From positions 1 through 19,593 of the forward strand of contig JAEXKM010000378.1 of NCBI GenBank assembly GCA_023445705.1: DNA of 19,593 nucleotides, in the 5' to 3' direction. The DNA comes from Pseudomonadota bacterium (GTDB lineage Bacteria; Pseudomonadota; Alphaproteobacteria; Caulobacterales; Caulobacteraceae). The position numbers were made by a program, and so were the translations under genes. This document shows positions 1 to 7,109 of this stretch, piece after piece; position 1 is the first letter of the stretch; every line of letters starts with the position of its first letter. A model generated the notes under the pieces. The model did no database searches. It saw only the letters and a program-made list of their open reading frames with translations, and was not told the origin of the DNA.

Positions 1-1
1 G

Positions 2-1669
2 TCGACCATCGTTCCGGCCATCGCCGGCACGCCGCTGGTCGGCTATCGCCTGGTGGTGCTGGCCATGCTGGCGACCGGGTTCATCAGCTTCGGCGTCTGG
101 GCCCACCACATGTTCACGACCGGCATGCCGACCATGTCGATCAATGTGTTCTCCGCCGCCTCCATGGCGGTCTCGATCCCCGCGGGGGTGCAGGTGTTCG
201 CCTGGATTGCGACGCTCGCGGACGGCCGGCCCAGGTTCACCACCTCGGGGCTGTTCGCCATGGGCGCTGTGGCGGTCTTCGCCATGGGCGGGCTCACCGG
301 GGTTATGGTGGCCATGGTGCCTTTTGATTGGCAGGCCCACGACACCTACTTCATCGTCGCCCACCTTCACTACGTGCTGATCGGCGGGATGGTCTTCCCG
401 ATGTTCGCGGCGATCTACTACTGGCTGCCGATGACCAGCTCACGGCCTCTGAGCGAACGGCTCGGACGGTGGGTGTTTTGCCTGATGTTCACAGGGGTCC
501 ACGTCACCTTCCTGCCGATGCATTTGGCCGGACTGATGGGCATGCCTCGGCGGGTCTACACCTATCTCCCCGGCCGCGCCTGGGAGCTTCCCAACCAGAT
601 CTCGACGGTTGGGGCGTTCATATTCGCCCTTGCGGTCGCCCTGTGGGTCTTCGACATGGCGCGCAATTTTCGTCCCTTTGCGCAGACGAGCGCCGGCGAT
701 CGGCATCAGAGCCCAGGCCTGGAATGGATCCCGGCCGGCCTCTACTCCGTGCGCTCGATCCCCTTGGTGAAGAGCCTCTATCCCCTCTGGGACCAACCAG
801 GCCTGGCCAAGGATGTGCAAGCTGGTCGCTATCTTCTTCCCGGCTCGGCCTTGGGGGGACGCGAGACCATCCTCACCGGCGTTCTTGAGGCCCAGCCACA
901 GGCGTTGCTGAGATTGCCATCGCCCTCGCCCTGGCCGATCTGGGCGGCGGTGTTCACCGCCGGCTTCTTCCTCCTGCTGACCGTGCAGGCCTATGTCGCG
1001 AGCATCGTCGTCGGGGTCATGGGCGTCTATTGCATTATGCAGTGGTGCTGGTCGCTCGATCTGCCTGGCCCGGCGGCCACCGCGCACGTCGGCGCACGCG
1101 TTCGACTTCCCACCTATGTCGCAGGACCGGCCAGCCACGGCTGGTGGGCGATGATCATCACTCTGGTCGTCGCCGCGATGGTGATGATCCTTGCTGTGTT
1201 CAGCTACGTCTTCCTGTGGAGCGGGCGCCCTGAGATCTGGACCCCGCCGCCTCGGCCTCAGACGCTGGGGCTGATCCTGGCCAGCTACGGGGTGGGCGCG
1301 GCGCTGGCGGTGGCGGGCGCGCGCCTGGTTCGAGCCGCAGGGAGACCGATAGCCCCGGTGGCCGGCATGGTCGCGGCGAGCCTGCTCATCGCCGGGGGCT
1401 GGTTGGCCGACATCGCCGGTTGGCGAGCGGTCGGACTGGAGGCCCAAGCAAGCGCGCACGGCGCAATCGTCTTTGCGTTTCTGGCCTGGCAATCGCTGTT
1501 TGCGGCGGTCGGGCTTCTCATGGCGCTGTATCTGATCGCGCGCGCGATCTTCGGCCTGGTGTCGCCCGACCGGCCCACGACCTTCGATCTGGTTGGACTG
1601 TTCCTGGTCTACGCTGCGGGGCAGGGCATGATCGCGGCCTTGCTCACCCGCCTCTTCCCGGGGGCCTGA
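2..1669 (+). CDS. ctaD: Cytochrome c oxidase subunit I with subunit III-like C-terminus (5' partial)
   Basis: Core subunit of a haem-copper terminal oxidase in the inner membrane, which reduces O2 to water and pumps protons. The reading frame is open from base 2, so the true start lies upstream. Seen directly: the CuB histidine pair in a WAHHMF motif (codons at 104-109), then VAHLHY with the two histidines (codons 362-364 and 368-370) that ligate the two haems, and the downstream signatures LPMHLAGLMGMPRRVY and STVGAF. After about nt 700 the protein departs from plain subunit I. It continues with a hydrophilic segment and several further membrane helices, including SHGWWAM near nt 1132, which resembles the start of subunit III. 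This matches the known fused I+III oxidases. The acidic residue usual in that helix of subunit III is not apparent here. The next gene starts 3 nt after the stop, so they are probably cotranscribed. Confidence 0.9.
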   Translation, partial: STIVPAIAGTPLVGYRLVVLAMLATGFISFGVWAHHMFTTGMPTMSINVFSAASMAVSIPAGVQVFAWIATLADGRPRFTTSGLFAMGAVAVFAMGGLTGVMVAMVPFDWQAHDTYFIVAHLHYVLIGGMVFPMFAAIYYWLPMTSSRPLSERLGRWVFCLMFTGVHVTFLPMHLAGLMGMPRRVYTYLPGRAWELPNQISTVGAFIFALAVALWVFDMARNFRPFAQTSAGDRHQSPGLEWIPAGLYSVRSIPLVKSLYPLWDQPGLAKDVQAGRYLLPGSALGGRETILTGVLEAQPQALLRLPSPSPWPIWAAVFTAGFFLLLTVQAYVASIVVGVMGVYCIMQWCWSLDLPGPAATAHVGARVRLPTYVAGPASHGWWAMIITLVVAAMVMILAVFSYVFLWSGRPEIWTPPPRPQTLGLILASYGVGAALAVAGARLVRAAGRPIAPVAGMVAASLLIAGGWLADIAGWRAVGLEAQASAHGAIVFAFLAWQSLFAAVGLLMALYLIARAIFGLVSPDRPTTFDLVGLFLVYAAGQGMIAALLTRLFPGA

Positions 1670-1672
1670 GCG

Positions 1673-1972
1673 GTGCGGGCCTGGGCCTTGATGCTATCTG
1701 GGCTGATGGTCTGGAGCCTGCATTTCGCAGGCCTCTATTTGCTCGCCAGCCTTGAGGATTTCGCTGGGGGCGGGCCAGGATCGCGGAGGATCGGCTTGAT
1801 CTTCAGCGGCGCCTGCCTTGGCGGCGTCTTGGCGATTGGATGGACGGCGTTGCGGAGCCTGAGGCGCGCAAGCGGCGAGCCGCTCCGGTTCATGGCGCAA
1901 ATCGCCCTGCTCGCCGCGGCCATCGGGTTTATCGCCATCGCCTGGCAAACCCTGATCCTGGCGACGCCCTGA
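1673..1972 (+). CDS. Small three-helix membrane protein of the oxidase locus
   Basis: A 99-residue protein of unknown function, starting with GTG 3 nt after the oxidase stop codon; this tight spacing suggests translational coupling. It has three hydrophobic segments, at about residues 7-27, 39-60 and 74-96. The first contains WSLHFAGLYLL; a W-S/A-L-H-F motif is common in short membrane proteins encoded beside cytochrome oxidase genes. Between helices 1 and 2 is a short Gly/Arg loop. By position it may be an accessory or assembly factor of the oxidase, but no catalytic or metal-binding motif is visible, so this is inference only. It is followed by a strong hairpin region that probably ends the transcript. 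Confidence 0.75.
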   Translation: MRAWALMLSGLMVWSLHFAGLYLLASLEDFAGGGPGSRRIGLIFSGACLGGVLAIGWTALRSLRRASGEPLRFMAQIALLAAAIGFIAIAWQTLILATP

Positions 1973-1977
1973 TGGAT

Positions 1978-2038
1978 TTTCGCGCCCGCGGTTGGCGGGC
2001 GCGAAAGCCGGAGATCAGCGAGGCGGTCAGCCGCCTCG
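1978..2038. terminator. Two adjacent perfect hairpins between convergent genes
   Basis: The first hairpin is 12 bp, 1978-1989 pairing with 1995-2006 around a 5-nt loop. The second is 8 bp, 2019-2026 pairing with 2031-2038 around TCAG. They lie between the stop of the small membrane gene (1972) and the stop of the minus-strand DUF2171 gene (2052), the expected place for a bidirectional terminator. Neither strand has a clear U tract after the stem; in the first hairpin the A and T runs form the base of the stem. Termination is therefore inferred from position and stem strength only. Confidence 0.5.
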
Positions 2039-2051
2039 ATCAGCGCCCTGA

Positions 2052-2330
2052 TTAGGCGCCAGGCTCAGAATTTCGGTCGGCGATCGCTTCGCCGCCTTCT
2101 TCCTCTTCCAACAAGGCGGCGTTGTCGCCGCTGGCCGAGAGCCGGACCTGATCGCCTTCGACGGTGGCCACCAGAGCCGCCGAGATGAAGTGGTGGTGGT
2201 CGCCGTGCGAGCCGCTATCGGCCTTGGTCAGCTTGATCCGGCCGCCTTCGACCTTGTCGACGACGCCAAGATGCACGCCGTCGGCGCCGATGACTTCCAT
2301 ATGTTCCCTGATCGCCGAGAGATCGGTCAT
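2052..2330 (-). CDS. DUF2171-family small protein
   Basis: A 92-residue soluble protein. The N-terminus (TDLSAIREHMEVIGADG) followed by VDKVEGGRIKLTKADSG is typical of the DUF2171 family, whose function is unknown; the fold is thought to resemble a PRC-barrel. A histidine-rich patch (HGDHHH, residues 42-47) is seen, then a beta-rich stretch and an acidic tail (LLEEEEGGE). I chose the ATG at 2330 rather than one 16 codons upstream because GGAAG lies at the proper distance before it (complement of 2336-2340) and family members begin here. An exact GGAAC-N16-CGTT sequence lies upstream (2364-2388), which suggests general stress control. Related genes are often stress-induced in alphaproteobacteria (family knowledge, not shown here). 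Confidence 0.85.
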   Translation of the reverse strand: MTDLSAIREHMEVIGADGVHLGVVDKVEGGRIKLTKADSGSHGDHHHFISAALVATVEGDQVRLSASGDNAALLEEEEGGEAIADRNSEPGA

Positions 2331-2363
2331 GGCCGCTTCCTTTCGTTGATTTTGTGGGGGGTC

Positions 2364-2388
2364 AACGAAAGCGCTCACGCGCCGTTCC
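2364..2388 (-). promoter_or_regulatory. EcfG/SigT-type general stress promoter, exact match
   Basis: On the minus strand GGAAC (complement of 2384-2388) is followed by exactly 16 nt and CGTT (complement of 2364-2367). This is the alphaproteobacterial EcfG consensus GGAAC-N16/17-CGTT with no mismatch. The CGTT element is about 34 nt upstream of the DUF2171 ATG and points at it, leaving room for a short leader with its ribosome binding site. Confidence 0.7.
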
Positions 2389-2439
2389 GCCAGCCTCGTT
2401 CACGAACCTGAGGTCTGGCCTGCGCGCGCCAAGGAGGGC

Positions 2440-2479
2440 GGGATGGCGGGGAGACGCCTGACGGGCCCCGCGCCATCCC
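2440..2479. terminator. GC-rich hairpin after the lipoprotein gene
   Basis: 2440-2447 (GGGATGGC) pairs with 2472-2479 (GCCATCCC), and 2448-2451 (GGGG) pairs with 2466-2469 (CCCC) across a 2-nt bulge; the loop is 14 nt. It lies 8 nt beyond the stop of the minus-strand lipoprotein gene. There is no U tract, so terminator function is inferred from position. Confidence 0.45.
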
Positions 2480-2487
2480 ACCGCGTC

Positions 2488-2730
2488 CTACTTCGAGGGG
2501 CTGGTGTCTGGCGTATTGTGCGTCGTGGCGCCGCCATCGGCGTTGCCGGCCTGTTGCTCGACAGCGTCAGCCTGCGCATTCAGCTGCTTTTCGACAGCTT
2601 CATTTGGCGTCGCCGCCGCCTGGGCTTCGAGGGCGTCGGCCTGACGCTCTGCGGCCTTGTCCTGGGGGCTGTTGCAGGCGGCCAGCGACAGGGCGGCGGC
2701 CGCGGCAAGGGCGTAGGTGATAGCCTTCAT
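2488..2730 (-). CDS. Small Ala/Gln-rich lipoprotein
   Basis: An 80-residue predicted lipoprotein. It has a positively charged start, a hydrophobic segment (residues 5-15) and a lipobox LAAC with Cys19 as the lipidation site. The mature part (about 60 residues) is rich in Ala, Gln, Glu and Asp with no aromatic residues, and looks like a single amphipathic helix (ERQADALEAQAA, EAVEKQLNAQADAVEQQ) followed by a disordered Thr/Ser/Pro tail. I chose the ATG at 2730 over one 11 codons upstream because GGGAGAG precedes it and the signal peptide then begins properly. The function is unknown; similar small lipoproteins are common in Caulobacterales. No stress-type promoter was found in front of it. Confidence 0.8.
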   Translation of the reverse strand: MKAITYALAAAAALSLAACNSPQDKAAERQADALEAQAAATPNEAVEKQLNAQADAVEQQAGNADGGATTHNTPDTSPSK

Positions 2731-3040
2731 ATGCGTTTCTCTCCCGAAAAAGTGACCTGGCAAAAGCGCTTCTAGCTCTGCTTGGTTGCGTGCGAGGCGA
2801 TGAGCCTCGGTGACGGCGCTAGACGATCGCGGCTTGCAAGCTGGGGCCGGCCCTGGCGGGGGAGAGGAACGTCCCGGGGGGATCAGTCGTTAGCTTCGCA
2901 CGGCCGGCGCCCCAGCTGGCCAGTCCCGTCTAGGCCCTGCTCCCGCCCCCACGGGGGCAGGGCGATCGGAAGACCAGGCCCGTGATGAGAAGTGTTCAGC
3001 CAGCTGGCGCCGCGTCCGTCCGCCGGGCCTGCCCGCAAGG
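2731..3040. other. Divergent intergenic region, lipoprotein gene / paoABC
   Basis: I see no convincing gene here; the open frames that cross it are Arg/Gly/Pro-rich and lack family character. It holds the lipoprotein leader (2731-2750), a 6-bp hairpin (2793-2798 with 2804-2809), the stress-type promoter at 2866-2891, and a GC-rich dyad at about 2934-2963 (GCCCTGC pairing with GCAGGGC) inside the putative paoA leader. A transcript from the 2888 element would have a leader of roughly 145 nt, long enough to carry regulatory structure. Confidence 0.4.
2866..2891 (+). promoter_or_regulatory. EcfG/SigT-type promoter, exact match, upstream of paoABC
   Basis: GGAAC at 2866-2870, 17 nt, then CGTT at 2888-2891: an exact match to GGAAC-N16/17-CGTT on the plus strand in an intergenic region. 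The next recognisable gene downstream is paoA at 3041, about 150 nt away. The distance weakens the assignment, but no other gene lies between. Confidence 0.5.
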
Positions 3041-3694
3041 ATGGTCCGATTGCAGGTTTTCAACGACGCCGGCCTTTCGCGCCGCGACCTTTTGATGGCG
3101 AGCGCTGCGAGCGCCGCCAGCTCTGCTGTGGCGCCGGCCAGCGCTGAAGCTAATCCCGCCGAACCTGCTCGCGCCGAGCCCCCCAAGCAGGCCGTCGCCT
3201 TCGAGGTCAACGGAAGGCGCGAGCAACTGACGCTCGACACCCGGACCACCTTGCTGGACGCCCTGCGCGAGCACCTCCATCTGACCGGGACCAAGAAGGG
3301 CTGCGACCATGGTCAATGCGGCGCCTGTACGGTGATCGTGGACGGCCGTCGCATCAACGCGTGCCTCACCCTGGCGGTCATGCACGAGGGGGCGCAGGTC
3401 ACGACCATCGAGGGTCTGGGAAGGCCCGGCGAGCTGCATGCCTTGCAGGCCGCGTTCGTCAGGCATGACGGGTATCAGTGCGGCTACTGCACGCCGGGCC
3501 AGATCTGCTCAGCGCTCGGCATGCTCAGCGAACTGAAGTCGGGCGTCCCAAGCCATGTCACTGAGGACCTGACCAGGGCGCCCTTGGCGAGCGACCCCGA
3601 ACTCCGTGAGCGGATGAGCGGCAACATCTGCAGGTGCGGGGCTTACTCCAATATTCAGGAGGCGATCAAAGAGGTCGCTGGGGTGGCGTCGTGA
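3041..3694 (+). CDS. paoA: Aldehyde oxidoreductase, 2Fe-2S subunit (PaoA-like), Tat-exported
   Basis: Iron-sulphur subunit of the periplasmic PaoABC aldehyde oxidoreductase (xanthine oxidase family), which passes electrons from the molybdenum centre towards FAD. It is 217 residues. A twin-arginine signal is visible (SRRDLL at residues 13-18, then an Ala/Ser-rich hydrophobic stretch to about residue 36). The ferredoxin-type cluster is held by Cys88, Cys93, Cys96 and Cys108; the second 2Fe-2S cluster by Cys147, Cys150, Cys197 and Cys199 (CGYC and CRC motifs). All eight cysteines are present, so the subunit looks intact. The ATG at 3041 has AAGG directly abutting it rather than a well-spaced ribosome site, so the start is less certain than the rest. 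The stop overlaps the GTG start of paoB (GTGA at 3691-3694), which indicates translational coupling. Confidence 0.92.
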   Translation: MVRLQVFNDAGLSRRDLLMASAASAASSAVAPASAEANPAEPARAEPPKQAVAFEVNGRREQLTLDTRTTLLDALREHLHLTGTKKGCDHGQCGACTVIVDGRRINACLTLAVMHEGAQVTTIEGLGRPGELHALQAAFVRHDGYQCGYCTPGQICSALGMLSELKSGVPSHVTEDLTRAPLASDPELRERMSGNICRCGAYSNIQEAIKEVAGVAS

Positions 3695-4647
3695 AAGCGT
3701 TCACCTATGAGCGGGCCGCCACCCCCGTCGAGGCGGTCCGCGCGATGGCCGCCAATCCGAATGCCAAGTTCATCGCCGGCGGCACCAACCTGCTCGATCT
3801 GATGAAGCTGGAAATCGAGGCCCCAGCGCACCTGATCGATGTGAACGGACTGGGGTTCGACCAGATTCAGGCCACGCCTGAGGGAGGCCTGCGGATCGGC
3901 GCACTGGTCAGGAACACCGACCTGGCGGCCGATATAAGGGTTCGGCGCGACTATGGGCTGCTTAGCCGCGCGTTGCTGGCCGGCGCTTCAGGTCAGCTGC
4001 GCAACAAGGCCACGACCGCGGGTAACCTGCTTCAACGCACGCGCTGCCCATATTTCTATGACACCCACCAGCCCTGCAACAAACGCCGGCCCGGCAGTGG
4101 GTGCGCTGCGCTTTTGGGCGTCAGCCGGCAACTGGCCGTACTGGGGGCCAGCGAAAACTGCATCGCTACGCACCCCAGCGACATGGCGGTGGCGATGCGG
4201 GCGCTCGACGCCGTCGTCGAAACCCTCGACGCCCAGGGCGCCAAGCGGAGCATTCCGATCGCCGAGTTTCATCGCCTGCCGGGTGAGACGCCCGAAAAGG
4301 ACACCAACTTGCCGGCCGGCGACCTGATCACCGCCGTCACCCTGCCTAAGCCGCCAGGTGGGCGACATGTCTACCGCAAGGTCCGGGACCGGGCCTCCTA
4401 TGCGTTCGCCCTGGTGTCGGTGGGCGCAGTGATCCAGAAGGATGGAACCGGTCAGGTGGCCCTGGGCGGCGTCGCCCATAAGCCCTGGCGCATTGAGAGC
4501 GCTGAGGCTGAGCTCGCCGGCGGCGCCAAACCTTTCGCCGACCGGCTGCTCGCCGAAGCCAGGCCCACTGCAGACAACGCCTTCAAGGTCATTCTGGCCA
4601 AGCGGACGATCGCGGCGGTCGTTGATGAAGCAGGGGCCCGAGCATGA
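3691..4647 (+). CDS. paoB: Aldehyde oxidoreductase, FAD subunit with 4Fe-4S site (PaoB-like)
   Basis: FAD-binding subunit of PaoABC, 318 residues from the GTG at 3691. The flavin-binding signature FIAGGTNLLDLMK is at residues 27-39, and KATTAGNLLQ (106-115) is the second flavin motif of the CO-dehydrogenase flavoprotein family. Between them and the C-terminal domain sits a cysteine-containing insert with Cys119, Cys129, Cys138 and Cys157 (RCPYFYDTHQPCNKR, GSGCAA, ASENCIATHPSD). This corresponds to the extra 4Fe-4S cluster known from the E. coli PaoABC structure and separates PaoB from ordinary xanthine dehydrogenase FAD subunits. The open frame extends 19 codons upstream into paoA, but the GTG overlapping the paoA stop gives the family N-terminus (KAFTYERA). 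It overlaps paoC by ATGA at 4644-4647. Confidence 0.92.
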   Translation: MKAFTYERAATPVEAVRAMAANPNAKFIAGGTNLLDLMKLEIEAPAHLIDVNGLGFDQIQATPEGGLRIGALVRNTDLAADIRVRRDYGLLSRALLAGASGQLRNKATTAGNLLQRTRCPYFYDTHQPCNKRRPGSGCAALLGVSRQLAVLGASENCIATHPSDMAVAMRALDAVVETLDAQGAKRSIPIAEFHRLPGETPEKDTNLPAGDLITAVTLPKPPGGRHVYRKVRDRASYAFALVSVGAVIQKDGTGQVALGGVAHKPWRIESAEAELAGGAKPFADRLLAEARPTADNAFKVILAKRTIAAVVDEAGARA

Positions 4648-6851
4648 AGTTTGACGCTCCCGCCGGCGAAAACCCGATCGACCAGCTCAAGGTGGTCGGG
4701 CGGCCCACTGACCGGATCGATGGTCCGCGCAAAACCTCGGGCCTGGCCCCCTACGCCAACGACCGACACGACGTCATCGCTAATCAGGCGGTGGGCTATG
4801 TGCTTGGGGCGGGCATCGCGAAGGGTCGCATCCGCTCAATCGACGCACGACGTGCGCGCGCAGCGCCCGGGGTGCTCGCCGTGGTGACCTGGGAGAACGC
4901 AGGCAAGCTCGGTCAGGGGGATCGAAACACCGCCCGACTGCTGGCTGGACCTGAGGTCCAGCACTACCATCAGGCCGTCGCGCTGGTGGTCGCCGAGAGC
5001 TTTGAGCAGGCAAGGGCCGCCGCAAGCCTCGTCCAGCTGGACTACGAGAGGGCCAAGGGCGCCTTCGACCTCAAGGCCGCCCAGGCCAGCGCCGTGAAGC
5101 CCGAAGACGATGGCCAGGCCAGCGACACCGCCGTGGGCGATTTCGCCGGCGCCTTCGCCGCCGCCCCAGTCAGGCTCGATGCGACCTACGCCACGCCTGA
5201 TCAATCCCACGCGATGATGGAGCCGCACGCCACCATCGCGGCCTGGGAGGGGGACCAGCTGACAATCTGGACCTCCAACCAGATGATCGATTGGGGCGCT
5301 GGCGACCTTGCCAGGACCCTGGGCATGCCTCGCGAAAAGGTGCGGGTCCGCTCGCCGTTCATCGGCGGCGGCTTTGGCGGCAAACTGTTCCTGAGGTCCG
5401 ACGCCCTTCTGGCCGCGCTCGGCGCTCGTGCGGTCGGGCGGCCGGTCCGGGTCGCCCTGACACGCCCGTTGATGGCCAACAACACCACCCATCGGCCCGC
5501 CACCATCCAGCGCATCCGCATCGGCTGCGAGAAGGACGGCAAGATCACCGCGATCGGGCACGAGAGCTGGTCGGGCGACCTCCCGGGAGGCGGGCCTGAG
5601 ACCGCCGTCAACCAGACGCGGCTGCTCTATGCCGGGGCCAACCGGATGACCGCCATGCGCTTGGCGACCCTCGATCTGCCGGAGGGCAACGCTATGCGCG
5701 CGCCGGGCGAAGCGCCGGGCATGATGGCGCTGGAAATCGCGATCGACGAGATGGCGGAGAAGCTCGGAATGGATCCGGTCGCCTTCCGCATCCTCAATGA
5801 CACCCAAGAGGACCCCGAAAATCCGGGCCGGCCGTTTTCGCAAAGGCAGTTCGTCAAATGCCTTGAACTCGGAGCCGAGCGGTTTGGGTGGGGCGCTCGC
5901 AATCCTCGGCCAGCCCAGAGCCGCGAGGGCGGCTGGCTGATCGGATCGGGCGTTGCGGCGGCCTTCCGCAACAACCTGCTGATGAAGTCGGCCGCGCGGG
6001 TGCGGCTCGACAAGGCCGGTGTGGTGACGGTCGAGACGGACATGACCGACATCGGCACCGGCAGCTACACCATCATCGCCCAGACCGCTGCTGAGATGAT
6101 GGGCCTACCCCTGGAAAAGGTTGTCGTGAGACTTGGGGACTCCAGTTTCCCGGTCTCCTGCGGCTCGGGCGGGCAATGGGGGGGCAACAATTCCACCGCG
6201 GGCGTCTACGCCGCCTGCATGAAGCTCCGGGCGGCCGTGGCTCAGAAGGCCCAGATGGATCCGCGACTGGCGAGGTTCGAGGCCGGCGAGGTGAGGCAGG
6301 GCGATCGATCCGTCGCTCTGGCGTCGGCGGCCGGAGACCAAGACCTCATCGCCGAGGACCACATCGAGTACGGCGACCTCGACAAGCGCTATCAGCAGTC
6401 GACCTTCGGGGCCCACTTCGTCGAAGTGGCGGTCGACGCCGCCACGGGCGAGGTTCGGGTCCGGCGAATGCTGGCGGTCTGCGCCGCGGGCCGGATCCTC
6501 AATCCGACGGCAGCTCGCAGTCAGGTTATTGGGGCCATGACCATGGGCGTTGGAGCTGCGCTCATGGAAGCCTTGGAGGTCGACAAGCGACGCGGCTTCT
6601 TCGTCAATCACGACCTCGCCAGCTATGAGGTGCCCGTCCATGCCGACATTCCCCATCAGGACGTGATCTTCCTGGACGAGGTCGACCCCATCTCCTCACC
6701 GATGAAGGCCAAGGGCGTCGGCGAACTCGGCATCTGCGGCGTGGCTGCAGCGGTCGCCAACGCCGCCTATCACGCAACTGGCGTGCGGGTGCGGGACTAT
6801 CCGGTGACCTTGGATAAGTTGATCGGCAGCCTGCCGGACCAGGCGCTCTGA
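4644..6851 (+). CDS. paoC: Aldehyde oxidoreductase, molybdenum cofactor subunit (PaoC-like)
   Basis: Catalytic subunit of PaoABC, which oxidises aldehydes (aromatic ones in the E. coli enzyme) to carboxylic acids at a Mo-pterin centre. It is 735 residues, close to the E. coli subunit. Visible motifs: VVGRPTDRIDGPRKTSGLAPYA at the start (residues 17-38), GGGFGGK at 241-247, the conserved MRAPGEAPG around Arg352, a Gln/Gly cofactor segment (GSGGQWGGNN), and KGVGELGICG with Glu694, which corresponds to the catalytic base Glu692 of E. coli PaoC. It has no export signal of its own, consistent with the family's piggy-back export on the Tat signal of PaoA after folding. No XdhC/PaoD-type cofactor-insertion chaperone follows it; the next genes are unrelated minus-strand genes. 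Confidence 0.93.
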   Translation: MKFDAPAGENPIDQLKVVGRPTDRIDGPRKTSGLAPYANDRHDVIANQAVGYVLGAGIAKGRIRSIDARRARAAPGVLAVVTWENAGKLGQGDRNTARLLAGPEVQHYHQAVALVVAESFEQARAAASLVQLDYERAKGAFDLKAAQASAVKPEDDGQASDTAVGDFAGAFAAAPVRLDATYATPDQSHAMMEPHATIAAWEGDQLTIWTSNQMIDWGAGDLARTLGMPREKVRVRSPFIGGGFGGKLFLRSDALLAALGARAVGRPVRVALTRPLMANNTTHRPATIQRIRIGCEKDGKITAIGHESWSGDLPGGGPETAVNQTRLLYAGANRMTAMRLATLDLPEGNAMRAPGEAPGMMALEIAIDEMAEKLGMDPVAFRILNDTQEDPENPGRPFSQRQFVKCLELGAERFGWGARNPRPAQSREGGWLIGSGVAAAFRNNLLMKSAARVRLDKAGVVTVETDMTDIGTGSYTIIAQTAAEMMGLPLEKVVVRLGDSSFPVSCGSGGQWGGNNSTAGVYAACMKLRAAVAQKAQMDPRLARFEAGEVRQGDRSVALASAAGDQDLIAEDHIEYGDLDKRYQQSTFGAHFVEVAVDAATGEVRVRRMLAVCAAGRILNPTAARSQVIGAMTMGVGAALMEALEVDKRRGFFVNHDLASYEVPVHADIPHQDVIFLDEVDPISSPMKAKGVGELGICGVAAAVANAAYHATGVRVRDYPVTLDKLIGSLPDQAL

Positions 6852-6884
6852 GCTCGACGTGGGCTCGCAGCGGCCAGCGGCCGG

Positions 6885-7109
6885 TCAGATCACTTTGCGC
6901 GCCAGGGCCTGGGCCCAGGCCACGAGCTCTGAGCGGTCGGGATAGAGGGTCGCAAGCTGCGTCCCAGCTAGGCTGATCACGACAGGATAGCCGAGGGGAA
7001 CAAGCGCTTGGCCGACCTCGCGCGCGTCTTGCTCGTCGCGGCAGGGTTGGGAGCGCGTTCCAAATCCCTCCCCGAGGTGATTGAGAAAGGTGAAGGCGTA
7101 GCAGCTCAT
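6885..7109 (-). CDS. Hypothetical 74-aa protein, second gene of a two-gene operon
   Basis: I do not recognise this protein. The ATG at 7109 overlaps the TGA of the upstream minus-strand gene (ATGA at 7106-7109), strong evidence for translational coupling and for this start rather than longer in-frame ones. It is a small, soluble, mixed alpha/beta protein. The N-terminal part (SCYAFTFLNHLGEGFGTRSQPC) has two cysteines. The middle alternates hydrophobics (ALVPLGYPVVISLAGTQLATLYP) like a beta-hairpin, and the end is a probable helix (SELVAWAQALARKVI). No metal or nucleotide site is evident. It is convergent with paoC, ending 33 nt from the paoC stop. Function unknown. Confidence 0.6.
   Translation of the reverse strand: MSCYAFTFLNHLGEGFGTRSQPCRDEQDAREVGQALVPLGYPVVISLAGTQLATLYPDRSELVAWAQALARKVI

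Noticed and set aside
440..1492. Long minus-strand open frame (350 codons) opposite the oxidase gene
   Set aside because: It is antisense to a clear haem-copper oxidase; its translation is Arg/Gly/Asp/Gln-rich without domains, a typical GC-rich shadow frame.
2782..2985. 67-codon plus-strand frame between the lipoprotein gene and paoA
   Set aside because: Arg/Gly/Pro/Ser-rich composition, no ribosome site, and it overlaps promoter and hairpin sequence.
4836..5843. Long minus-strand open frame (335 codons) opposite paoC
   Set aside because: It mirrors paoC codons and has no family character; paoC has all catalytic motifs.
6871..6883. CGGCC-AGC-GGCCG dyad between paoC and the next gene
   Set aside because: Only 5 bp with no T run; too weak to call a terminator.
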